The notes under the pieces are model-generated. The model was not told the DNA's origin. It did no database searches and was given only the letters and a program-made list of their open reading frames with translations. The position numbers and the translations under genes are program-made. This document shows, piece after piece, positions 12,418-22,703 of a stretch of DNA of 64,000 nt. Source of the DNA: Daphnia pulex (lineage: Eukaryota > Arthropoda > Branchiopoda > Diplostraca > Daphniidae). Location: assembly GCF_021134715.1 (NCBI RefSeq), contig NC_060025.1, positions 2,914,001 through 2,978,000 on the forward strand, read 5' to 3'. Numbering within the stretch: position 1 is the stretch's first letter; every line of letters starts with the position of its first letter.

Positions 12418-14302
12418 ATGAAGGTATTTTATTCTTACGAGAAAATGTGTATAATTGATTACTAGTGTTAATTTTTCCTCGTTTTTTATGGCAGTTTTTC
12501 ATTCTGGCAACTTTGGCTTCCGTTGTGGCCTCGTCTGCTCTCTACGTCAAACCGACGACCTACTCACCTTCCAGTTGGTCATCCAATCAATCGCCAACAT
12601 CCGTCGAATCCAGCGTAATAAGATTTATAGTAATTTTCAAAATCTCACATTTGAATTGATTTCAATTTTGTTTGTTGTTTTTAAGCAGAGCCCAATGCCT
12701 TTCAGCTTCAACTACGAAGTCAAGGTAGATGACTACACCAGTTTCGGCGATACAAGAGTCAGCGACGAGCAGGGTCACGTATCCGGTTCTTATCACGTCC
12801 AACTTCCCGACGGCCGCCACCAGCACGTCAACTACAAGGATGAAGGAAACGGTTACGTGGCCGATGTCCAGTACAATCACAATCCTGAATTCAGTGCTTC
12901 TAGCGTGGTGGAATACAAGGAGAAAATGGACAGTGGGTTGGTAAAAGAACACAGGAAATCTCCGAAGAAAAATTCGTCAAAACATTCTGGAAAATGTACC
13001 AACAAGGCGAATTGCTATGAGGAATCGTCTGAAGAGAAGCCTGTCAAAGATCAAATTTACATCAATCCGGTCAGTGATAGCCCAGTGGCTCTTTTCTACC
13101 ATCAGATACCGAGCATTACAAGTCCTCTATCCTACAAGGAGCCCATCTATTTCAATCCTGCTTCGTACGCGGCTCCATTAATCAAAGGAGACGGCAGCAA
13201 GACGGCGGCTCAACATGTTTCCATTACATCGGAATTTTCAGCTGACGACGTTGTCTTCACTTACGCGCCGGAAGAATACGGCTTTTGGCAGGTTATGTAT
13301 ACTACTCCGAAATACTTGAAGCCAGCAGTGACAACCACCGAGAAGCCCTCCTATATCACCACTACAACCCGTAGTGCTCCTAAGTCTCCTTCATCTCACA
13401 AAACACCTAATTCTACCCCGGCAATTCCTTATTACACAACTACCGTTTCCACCACCACCACCACTAAAACTCCTACTACTAAAGCGTACAAGGCTCCTTA
13501 TCCAGCCACAACCTCAGCTTACAAAAAATTAGTTTCCACTACACTCGCTTATAACCGCCCAGCTTCCAAAAATCCTGCTGTCCCAAAGAAGCCCAGTAAC
13601 ACTATTACCCCTCCACCACACAAGAATCCAGTCACTTATAAAGCTACTACTACACCGGTCTACAAGACTCCTTCCACCACTAAAACGTACAGGATTCCAG
13701 TTTCCACTACACCGGCATACAGGATTCCAGTTTCTACTACACCGGCATACAGGATTCCAGTTTCTACTACACCGGCATACAGGATTCCAGTTTCTACTAC
13801 ACCGGCATACAGGATTCCATTTTCTACTACACCGGCATACAGGATTCCATTTTCTACTACACCGGCATACAGGATTCCAGTTTCTACTACACCGGCATAC
13901 AGGATTCCATTTTCTACTACACCGGCATATAGGATTCCGGTTTCTACTACACCGGCATACAGAAAACCGGTTTCTGGTAACGTTGCTCCCAAGAAACCCT
14001 TGAATCCCAATCCTGCCTACAAAATTCTGGTTTCAACTACTCCGGCATACAAGAACCGATACTACACCACCAAGCGCAACAAAGTGGCTTCCGACAAGGC
14101 CGTTTCCAAAAAGCCTTTTGCAGTCTACAAGCCGGCCTCCAATAAAATTCCCATCAAGGCAGTCGATCCTTACGTCATTGCCCCTTCGTACCACACAGGT
14201 AAAACCGCTTATTATGCAGCCCCGTCAAACGTCAATAACATTCCTCCGTACACCGTCATCTTGTACAAGCCGAACAAACAGGTAACGCAAATTAAGTACT
14301 AG
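12418..14302 (+). CDS. RR cuticle protein with long Thr/Pro/Tyr repeat tail
   Basis: Exons 12418-12423, 12495-12614 and 12689-14302 give 579 aa. Exon 1 codes Met-Lys. Exon 2 codes the signal peptide (FFILATLASVVASSA) and a Ser/Pro linker. Exon 3 opens with the RR domain (about residues 43-105: FSFNYEVKVDDY, then GSYHVQLPDGRHQHVNYKD). This is more diverged than the other RR domains here. A low-complexity tail of about 450 residues follows, with nine RIP(V/F)S repeats in a ten-residue frame (TTPAYRIPVS) coded by a 30-bp tandem repeat. The family binds chitin in the extracellular cuticle. Most paralogues here are 110-230 aa, so this is the second longest RR-type gene plan in the window. TATA at 12342-12349, start-site CCAGT near 12377. 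An open frame starting at 12455 lies in intron 1 and is not the true start. Confidence 0.9.
13690..13970 (+). repeat. 30-bp coding tandem repeat (TTPAYRIPVS units)
   Basis: About nine copies of a 30-bp unit that starts TTTCTACTACACCGG. Copies differ mainly at one base that switches Val to Phe (order V V V V F F V F V). A tenth, changed copy reads RKPVS. The high DNA identity points to recent expansion or homogenisation. Confidence 0.95.
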
Positions 14303-14870
14303 GCATCTTTAAATCAGACATCTCTTTCAATGTTCTATTCTTTTATGGCCAACTATTATATTGGTGGCTAATATTCCTAAATCTTTATTGGCCAACAAAT
14401 ATTGGTGTCTTGCATGCCGAATGTTACAGTGTGTACAGTCTTACCGTTTATGCAATACAGAATGCCTTTGTTTTTATTTGACGTGTCACTTTCGACGACT
14501 TAATAAGATACGCCCAAGCAAAAACGGAAAAATACTAACAAGATTCGGTATAGTTGAATGGATGGTAGTTGAAAATTCAAATTATTAATCTTAGGTTTAA
14601 TTGTTTTAATGGACACTAGGCTATCGGAAAAACGAGTTGTCATCAGGTGGAAAGAAAAGAAATCTTTTATAATTCACGTACACAACGAGTCGTAGTACAT
14701 AAATATCGATATCAAGGACACATTTCGGGTGTAGACTTGCACACCTGTCGTGAAAAAAACAACCAACAAACCAGCATTCCAATGTTACGCCAAACCAGTT
14801 AATGGTCCCTGTTATCTTTTGACCCGGTTTGATCACTCAGTGATTAATGATACTTTGAGGTGGACTGTGT
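14303..14870. other. Intergenic spacer
   Basis: No gene is supported. The promoter of the next RR gene follows (TATATA at 14875-14880, TCAGTT at 14907). Confidence 0.5.
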
Positions 14871-14957
14871 GTAGTATATAACTGTTGAATTGGTCGATCA
14901 AAGGAGTCAGTTATTGATCTGATTTTAACCACCTAACAGCTCTCGGACACAGTCAAC

Positions 14958-15550
14958 ATGAAGGTAAAGTGGAGGCAAGACAAATAATACGACTTTTTCA
15001 TCAATTACAATTTCTTTTGCTGGATTAGTTCTTGATTCTTGTCAGCCTCATTGCTGTCGTTGCCGCCAAATCCGCTTATCCAACTAAGGATTATTCATCT
15101 CCCGCTTATGAAAAGCCTGCTGAATCCTACGTATATATTTGAATAAATGCTAATAACTACAAACAACAATTTTTATATTGTATGATCCATAAATCTTAAC
15201 TTTTATTTCAGAAACCTCAACCATATAGTTTCGAATGGGCGGTTAAGGATGAATCCTACAACGACTACTCTCATACTCAGAGTAGCGATGGGAAAGTGAT
15301 CACAGGATCGTACCGCATGGAACTCCCAGACGGCCGTGCTCAAATCGTCAACTACAAGGCCGACAGCAACGGATACACCGCCGATGTCACGTACGAAGGA
15401 GAGGCCCAATACCCGCCTGTCACTTACTCCGCCTCAGCTTACTCTGCTTCGGTCTATAATGCTCCAACTTACCCCGCGTTCAGCAAAATCCCAGTAAGCG
15501 AAATTCCAACATACAAGTCCCCAACCTACAAAAGCCCATCTAGATATTAA
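14958..15550 (+). CDS. RR cuticle protein (pro-resilin-like), 148 aa
   Basis: Exons 14958-14963 (Met-Lys), 15029-15130 and 15212-15550, all phase 0. The signal peptide is FLILVSLIAVVAA, followed by a short linker ending AESY at the splice site. The RR domain spans about residues 37-105 (QPYSFEWAVKDESYNDY, then GSYRMELPDGRAQIVNYKAD and GYTADVTYEGEAQYP). The tail has YSAS and YKSPT motifs and ends SRY. The EWAVKDE start of the RR domain resembles the next gene (DWEVND). Introns are 65 and 81 bp. Confidence 0.93.
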
Positions 15551-16350
15551 GCATAATTTCACGTTACGCATGTAATTTATCTGTGTGAATCGATGTGAAT
15601 GGTTATTGATTTTCGCTTGTACACGAAAATTAGATTTCATTAGCAGGAACTCATTTATGTATGTCAACCCCCCACAATTAGTAACTTTCACCATAAAATC
15701 ATGCTGATAAGTCCGGATAAATCAAATAATACATAATCGAACTTTGTTTCTATTCCGAGTAAATGTGGCTCAAGTCATTTAAAAAAAAGAAAGACACAAA
15801 GCGTTGCTAAATTTCTCTATTTGGACTTTATCGCTATTCCCGACTTGATTTTCTAACGGACATTCCCGACCAAGAAAGGAAAAGTTGTCGGAATGGTTCT
15901 CTCGCCGGGTAGAGCAAGAAAATTTCTCTCTCTAAAAAAGCAGTGTCCGAATTTTGCCGGCACTGAAAGTCATGTGAAAATCATTGATTTTTCAGGAGGG
16001 GCGTTTTCACCCGGTTAATCAGAAGGTTTAACAAATACAATATACCGGTAGTAGGTTGGGCGCATTTTTTCCAAATTACAACATCGTAATGTAGTAATAC
16101 TGTCGAGTGAAAGTTCAAAGAAATCTAGGCTAAAATGTGGGCATGAGTCGCCCATTCAACTATTATCCAGAAGGTGACGGGCATTTCGGGTTAGGCGAAA
16201 GAGACTCATCCAATTTCGAATGTATTTCGCGCCCGACTCGTGCTCGCCAGAGGAAATCTACGTTCACTTGAATGTTTCATCATCTTTCGCCCGCCCACTC
16301 CAGCAGATTTTGCACGAGTGTTCTTTCACGTATCACAGCCCATGATGTGA
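15551..16350. other. Intergenic spacer
   Basis: No gene is seen. The last 150 bp hold CTTTC-rich promoter-like sequence before TATATAAAG at 16357-16365. Confidence 0.5.
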
Positions 16351-16432
16351 GATTGGTATATAAAGGATGTAAACGGTCCACTTTAGGTATCAGTTATCCA
16401 GCTGAATTCAATCGTACAACAACTCCAGCAAC

Positions 16433-17099
16433 ATGCAGGTAAGAAGTTATAAGAAGTGCCTGTTCAGTCATAAGGAATCAACAGTAACCGAAAGATTATT
16501 TGGTTATTTATCTACAGTTCCTCATCGTCGCCGCTCTCGTCGCTGTTGCCGCCGCCAATTCCGCATACCCGACTCCAGCTCCAGCTTACCCAGCAGCTCC
16601 AGCTTATCCCGCCCCTGGATACAAGACTGAATCATACGTAAAAGTCTACCTTAGAAAAACTAATAGCCGGCTTATAGCCAATATTATTTTAGAAGTTACG
16701 AGCACTCGCTATTCACAGAGATAAGCGTGATTTGGTTCAAATGATTATCCTAACAAATGTCGTGTTGTCTTCTTTTCCATTTAGCCCCCACAGCCGTACA
16801 GCTTTGACTGGGAAGTCAACGATGCCCCATCTTACAACAACTACGGCCACTCTGAGAAGAGCGACGGAAAAGTGACCACCGGATCTTACCGTGTTTTGCT
16901 TCCCGATGGCCGCACCCAGATCGTCACCTACAAGGCTGACAGCTACGGATACGTTGCTGACGTCAAGTACGAGGGTGTAGCCAAGTACCCCGAGTACAAA
17001 CCCAGCACATATGCTGCCCCAGCTTACAAAGCTCCCGCATACCCAGCAGCAGCTCCCGCTTACCCCGCACCTGCCTACAAGGCTCCCGCCAAGTACTAG
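16433..17099 (+). CDS. RR cuticle protein (pro-resilin-like), 146 aa
   Basis: Exons 16433-16438, 16518-16637 and 16785-17099. Exon 1 codes Met-Gln instead of the usual Met-Lys. Exon 2 gives the signal peptide FLIVAALVAVAAANSA and an alternating Ala/Pro/Tyr stretch, ending in Tyr. The RR domain (about 43-108) reads QPYSFDWEVNDAPSYNNYG, then GSYRVLLPDGRTQIVTYKAD and DVKYEGVAKYPEY. The tail is AYKAP/AYPA repeats ending AKY. TATA at 16357 and TCAGTT at 16390 are 33 bp apart. Poly-A signals follow within 150 bp. Confidence 0.93.
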
Positions 17100-18232
17100 A
17101 AAATGAATGTTTACATGAATTTTTATTGTTCAAGAATAATCCTATAAATGAACTATTGTCGTGATTTGAATCAAGAGAAATATATTATGTAAAAAGAAAT
17201 ATTTGTCAACATAATTATTTGTCTGTATTAGTATAAGTTATTGCTAATTGCATTTAAGAACGCAATAAAACGAAGTGGCATTCGCCCTAATCTATGCTGC
17301 AGGCCTACAAAGTCATTTCAATTCGTACCTATCATAAAAAGAATGTTTAACTAACGTAACAAAAGAACCCTTTGACACGAAGCTACAGTTTCTGCATTTC
17401 ATGCCTTTGATTTCCGAAGTTGTTGTTCCTTCCTATCAATTTGAGCTAGAGAACAGCAGCATCTTTCGGGATGGTGGGTCAGCTTCGTCGACAATATAGT
17501 TCATTTGTTGTCAGCTACCTGCGTTTTTAGCAAGGTACGGTACCAGAAGAGATGTGTTGATGTAATTTTTGTTTCATGAAAATTAAAATAGCATATGCCG
17601 TTCAATAAATGGCATACATATGCCATCGAATTTAAAAGTATCATAAATGATGGGGAATAAGAAAAGGTAAAACAACACGGTAGAAATAATTGAGATTATA
17701 TATGGGACAGAACCCGATTTATTGAGAAAAAAGAAAGAAAAAAAAATTACAAAAACCAAAGCGCAAATGATTGAAACTGAACCAGCCCTACAATCGATAA
17801 TGGTCAACTTGCTCGGCTGTCTCCATCGTAACTTACCGTAAAGAATTGGTGGACTCATTTAAGGGTAAATAAACCCCCTGTCAAGGTAGTCAAATGTTAC
17901 ACTGACATGTAGGGTGAGGACAACCTACTTCTCTGACTGTTAGAGGAGTTGTATTGTGTAAGCACTTTCGTACTTCCCAATGACAAATCAGCTTGTGCAG
18001 TTCAAAGTATATTCAGAAGTCCCCACGCACAACAGCGACACACCAACTCCATTGACAGGTTCACCCACCATTCCCTTCCGGATTGTTACGAGGAGGGAGC
18101 GTCATCACAAATCAACAAATATCAATCGCAAGACTGACATTCAGCTTCAACCATTATACTTAACTTCGATAAAAAAAAACCAAAACAAAAAAAAATCCAA
18201 CTCAGCGAGCGCGAATCCATCAGGTGAACAGG
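17100..18232. other. Convergent spacer between an RR gene and the J-domain gene
   Basis: It holds 3' flanks of two converging genes. No gene is supported. Poly-A runs occur at about 17727-17745 and 18170-18195. Confidence 0.5.
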
Positions 18233-19630
18233 TCAGTACTTGTTCCAATTTCTCTCTGCATAGCGAGCCTCATTGGCCTCATACTCTCGAATCCTATCTT
18301 CAGCGTTTTTTATATCAATCATATCGATCCATACGTCGTAATGTTCTTTGAGATTCGGATCCGATAGAATCAGTCTTCCTCTATGAAGGGCTTCACCTAA
18401 TGCTTTTGCTTTAGCGAAGGCTTTTTCGTCCGCGTCTGGTTTCATCTTGTCCGGATGTATCGGACGCATTTTCTTGCGGAAGCAACTTTGGACCTTTTCT
18501 TTGGAGGCCTTCCCGCGTTCCACACCCAGAAGTTTGTAGTAATTCGGCAGGGAGAAGGAGGCAAGTTCCAGTTCGTCAATAGACAGGTTTAACTCGGTGT
18601 TATGCTTCGTTAACTCCTCAATGCGGGATTCTAGTTGCTGTAAGTATTCATTATGCTTTCGGATGACGACTGAATACCTTTTCCTCGTTTCTTGCATTTC
18701 TGTCCGGCTGTCATATTCGAAGTCATCGAGTTTTTGGTTTAAATCTGAGATGGTTTGCTCGAGTTCAGCGATTTTGATGTTACGGTTCTCGAGCAAGGTG
18801 TTGTGAAAACCTCTCATTTTCTCCAGGTTGGCGCTGTGTTCGCTTTCCAAATCTTTCAAATTCTTACTTGACGAGGCAATTTCTTCTTCGAGCTCTCTGT
18901 TCTTTATCTCGAGTTGGTCAACGAGTCTTACGTTTTCGCGTTGTAAAACGGCACGGGAAGAGATAAGTCCTCGCACCCGTCGGTGCATCGCTGCAAACTG
19001 TATGCAAGTATTGTCATACATTTCCTTGTAATCAATCGTGTGAGCAGGAGTCACAGCAGTTTCGGGGGATAATCGGTGTACGATTGGCTGCGTTAGATCT
19101 TCATTATCAACGGGACGAATCTGGGAGTCAGAGTGTTGAATCGGCGCAACTACCGGATCCGGATGTAGCGGAAAATCTTCGATAGTTGCCGATGAAGTTT
19201 GAGTGTCCACGTCGACGACTGCCGTTTCCTGCGCCTCTACTTGATCCGTTTGTACCTCTGCGTCGATAAATGTTGGGTACTCCGCCGCTGACTTGTCATC
19301 TTCCACCGCCACGGGGACCAAAGTTGACGCTTCCGGGATGGTAACGGGAGGAAGAGTGTCCTCTTTCTGCTGGGGGAGAGAAGGCTTAGCAGATTGTTGA
19401 ATGACATCCAGGAGCTTCTCGTTGTCGACTGGAGTAGAGATATCTTCTTTCAATGTCCAAACTTGTGTCAGCGCATTTTGACGACCACAAGTAACTATCG
19501 GACAATTCGGTACATATCGATCTTCATCAAAGTAAATCAAACTTAAGAGTACGCATGTCGACTTTTCCTTGACAATTACGCTCCTCTTCTTCGTACGAAA
19601 CAAACTCTTCAACTTCTTCGAAAAACTCAT
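18233..19630 (-). CDS. Coiled-coil protein with C-terminal J domain (DnaJ-like)
   Basis: One intronless frame of 465 aa. The start is the ATG at 19628-19630; the two codons before it begin with TTG. The N-terminus is basic (SFSKKLKSLFRTKKRS). Residues about 60-200 are Thr/Pro/Asp-rich and look disordered. Residues about 205-355 form a long heptad-rich coiled coil. A J domain (about 363-434) follows: NYYKLLGVERGKASKEKVQ, the HPD tripeptide in RPIHPDKMK, and a LILSDPNLKEHYD end. J domains recruit and activate Hsp70; HPD is the key motif and is intact. The J domain sits at the C-terminus, unlike classical DnaJ, and no zinc fingers are seen. TATATATA at 19757-19764 lies about 130 bp upstream. It is the only non-secreted gene within the cuticle cluster and reads against its neighbours. 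Lack of introns would fit a retrocopy or a lineage-specific gene. Confidence 0.85.
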   Translation of the reverse strand: MSFSKKLKSLFRTKKRSVIVKEKSTCVLLSLIYFDEDRYVPNCPIVTCGRQNALTQVWTLKEDISTPVDNEKLLDVIQQSAKPSLPQQKEDTLPPVTIPEASTLVPVAVEDDKSAAEYPTFIDAEVQTDQVEAQETAVVDVDTQTSSATIEDFPLHPDPVVAPIQHSDSQIRPVDNEDLTQPIVHRLSPETAVTPAHTIDYKEMYDNTCIQFAAMHRRVRGLISSRAVLQRENVRLVDQLEIKNRELEEEIASSSKNLKDLESEHSANLEKMRGFHNTLLENRNIKIAELEQTISDLNQKLDDFEYDSRTEMQETRKRYSVVIRKHNEYLQQLESRIEELTKHNTELNLSIDELELASFSLPNYYKLLGVERGKASKEKVQSCFRKKMRPIHPDKMKPDADEKAFAKAKALGEALHRGRLILSDPNLKEHYDVWIDMIDIKNAEDRIREYEANEARYAERNWNKY

Positions 19631-22097
19631 TTTCAAGAACGATACTACTTCGACGTATCAATGAACTTCAGACTGTGATAATCAGGGGAATAGTTTGTTT
19701 GAGAAAGTGTAGAAAAACTTCTGAAAATTCATAACTTAAAGGGATTAGGACACTCCTATATATAGACTCCTACTCGGATCACTGCGTTTGCAACGAGCCA
19801 AGCGAGCACTATTTCAGATTTTTGTGAACTTTATCTCTATTTCAACTCGTTCAATTTAATTGTATCGCTCGAAAAAGAAAATTTCACGTAATATTCATCT
19901 TTAAAAAAGATATTATAAACTAAGCGTAATTTAATATCCAGGAAATTGACATTCGGAAAATCCACGTTACGATATCCTTGCAGGCTTGCCAACGTTATGC
20001 TATATTCGTCTGCACTCGTTCGATTTTACGATTCTCATTGAAGCTGGTACATGATATTTGGAATTATGGCCTTTTGTAAGTTTTAATTGTAGAGTAACTG
20101 TGAAAAAGTTAATAAAAACTTTACCCCTTTTAATTTCCCATTGAAATATAATCTGACTCGTCTATTACATTATACATAGGAAGTGAGCTAATCAAACAAC
20201 CTGTAAAAAAGACTATCTAAAAAATGAAAAATCATGTTTGCAAACGAGGTCTTCTAACATAAATCATTTATTTATTTTTTTAAGGATTCAAGATCAAGAA
20301 ATTACAAAATTTCTTGTGCAATGTAAATGAATGAATTCAAAGGTGCAGGTCATCAGAAACTTAGAATAAAAAGAAATGTTCCAAAATTTGATTACCTATA
20401 AATATAATATAAATACATGATTAGATGCAGACTTATTTTCTTGTCAGAGTTGTTTAAATTCAGCTCAATAATAAGGTCATTGTTACCAGTGGCTTGTGAA
20501 GTCCAGTTGAAGGACCCAGAGCAAAGTAGCTCGTCATCAATAATAAAAATAACTTGATTCATCAAAAATGTGAGTTTGTTAGTATGTACTCAAATCTCTA
20601 TTTGATGAGAATGGGAGGCAAATATGCATATGTACTAAAAATGTAAACTCCTTTACCATTTTCATAAAACGGTGATTCTGGGATCCAAAAGCTGTCTCCA
20701 TGCTCTGGTATGCCAACTCCGACTCTTGACTCCAACTGTGTGACATTGAAACACAACATCTGCAATCTCAAAACAAGAGATGCAATAAACTGCAGATTTT
20801 TATTTTTAATAAATCACTTAAACTATACCTATTTATATTTGTTTCATAACATAACTGCTGAGGATGTTTGATTTCCATAGCAATTTCAGGAAACTCCTGG
20901 CAAACCCATGATATCATGAATTCTGTTTATCACCAATTCGTAGGTTGTGCTCTTGTGCTACACAAAAATTTTAATAGTATAATTAGGGTAATTACATTGA
21001 TTTGCTAGAACTAAAGAAAACAAGCACAATATTGCAATCATGATAACAATACTAAAACATGCTAAAACGAAACGAAAACCGATTGTGTTTTCTATATTTA
21101 GGCCTCGCCCAACCCCACGGGAGCCATCTAGTAGTCGGCGAAAGAGACTTTTTCAAAAGTATCGCCTTTGGGGATTGGATTTGGACTTTGCGGATTTTTT
21201 TAAAAATAATATGACGAAAATATCTCATATTTACATCTCTTCTTGTGTTTCTTGATTTGAAAAGACAAATATTTTGTTTTAGATGGTAAAGCGCAATGAG
21301 CACATTCATTTCCCCGATTGCGAATATCCTAATAAATTAAATTGGAAGTCGGGTGCGGTACAAAAGGAACGAGTTTTGAAAAGGCGAACTATTCGTTCGG
21401 TTCCGATGAAGCAGAACGGAAAGAAATCTATCATAAACGGGACTTTACCCCGGGTGTGCAATAGTTCCCTTGAGAACCGTGAGGGCACGTGTGCCGATAC
21501 TTAACGCCGGTGAATGGAAAGGATGCAAAGTGCAATTGAATAAAACATGACAGGACAGTGCATACCTCCATGTTCGGAATTATGGCAGAAAAAAAAAGTC
21601 CCCCCCCCCCCAGACTCCATTGGATTTTTATTGTTGTGCAAACACCGGAGCGACATTGCACACTATAGTGTGATCGACGTGATGAGCATTCCCACAATGA
21701 AGAAAGAGCCATTACCCTTGAGAGGGAAACATCGCCTCGTTTAATTGACAAACGATGCAATGCGCCAACAGCAGCAATACAAATCCAAGAGAAAGTGCAT
21801 GTTATTTTCAGGTGCAATTTATATCTAGGCTACCCTGAGATTGAATTGAGTGCCGATAAATCATCAATGTTTAGTGCATACGTATTGGCTTTCCATTATT
21901 TTTCATTCGCACGTCCTTCGTCCGGACGTTGCAAAATCTTCCATTATATACGTTAAATGGCGTGTTATCCGCTATATCGCGCAAACGATGAGGATATGGC
22001 GCAATTTCACGACCCTCTGTAAAGGCCACTTTTTAAATAGACATGCATGTGGGGGGTTGGTCGCGTGACTGTTATTGAATGTCGTCTCACTCTCACC
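19631..22097. other. 2.4-kb spacer
   Basis: Apart from the J-domain gene promoter at the left edge, nothing is supported. Open frames at 21040-21255 (+) and 21431-21817 (-) have no recognisable motif. A C run lies at 21601-21610. TATAAAAG at 22098 starts the next promoter. Confidence 0.45.
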
Positions 22098-22145
22098 TAT
22101 AAAAGACGAAAACCGAGTCTTTGTCAATTTCATTCCTCCTCGACG

Positions 22146-22703
22146 ATGCGGTTCCAATCAGCGATCGTCATGAAGGTAGCTATAATTTCCTATTTCTTAA
22201 ATGTTTTAATCCAAAGTATTTTGTGTTTGATTCATCACAGGCTATCATGTTGGCTGCAGTACTGGCCATCGCCTCTGCCGGGTATTCTTCCGAGGAAGAT
22301 TCCTACGTGAGTGGCCGGGTTATCCATGTTCGCACGGCATTTTTACCGACAGTCATATCATGTCCATAATTGTCTCTAGGTGAAGGTTGCCGCGGCTGAA
22401 AGATTTAAGCGGCAGACCGCAAGCGATTTCGGCAACACCAAACCGTTTGACCAGGCGAAACCGAATTCTCCTGAAAAGGGAAATAACAAAAGAAGTCCGC
22501 CCTATGCCAACACTTTTTTCGCTGCCTACCGAAAGAAAGGGATAGGCCAGCACGAGAATAAGCGAGAAGAGCCTTCTGACTTTGATTACCTGAAAGACGT
22601 TCCCAAACAATCGGCGTACAACCCCATCAGTTATTCGACATATTTGCAACAGAATGCTAAACAGGCCGATTACGTCATCGGCGCTTCGTACAACTCCTAT
22701 TAA
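22146..22703 (+). CDS. Secreted protein of unknown family with cuticle-gene layout
   Basis: Exons 22146-22175, 22241-22306 and 22380-22703 join at phase 0 to give 139 aa. The exon plan copies the RR genes: a short first exon ending Met-Lys, then a signal-peptide exon (AIMLAAVLAIASAGYSSEEDSY) ending in Tyr at the splice site. There is no RR domain. The mature part is basic and polar (VKVAAAERFKRQTASDF, then KRSPPYANTFFAAYRKKG) and ends with a Tyr/Ser-rich segment (SYSTYLQQNAKQADYV, ending YNSY). A KR pair before QTASDF could be a processing site. Exon 1 codes ten residues from the first ATG, but a second ATG at 22170 would restore Met-Lys exactly. TATAAAAG at 22098-22105. I do not recognise the family; a structural cuticle or secreted peptide role is inferred from layout and location. 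Confidence 0.7.

Noticed and set aside
12455-12494. Start of a 615-codon frame upstream of exon 2 in the first RR gene
   Set aside because: It begins in intron 1 and reads through intron 2; the spliced model with Met-Lys and a signal peptide matches all neighbours.
21431-21817. 128-codon - strand frame in the 19.6-22.1 kb spacer
   Set aside because: No domain, no splice context, and it crosses a C homopolymer; composition looks random.
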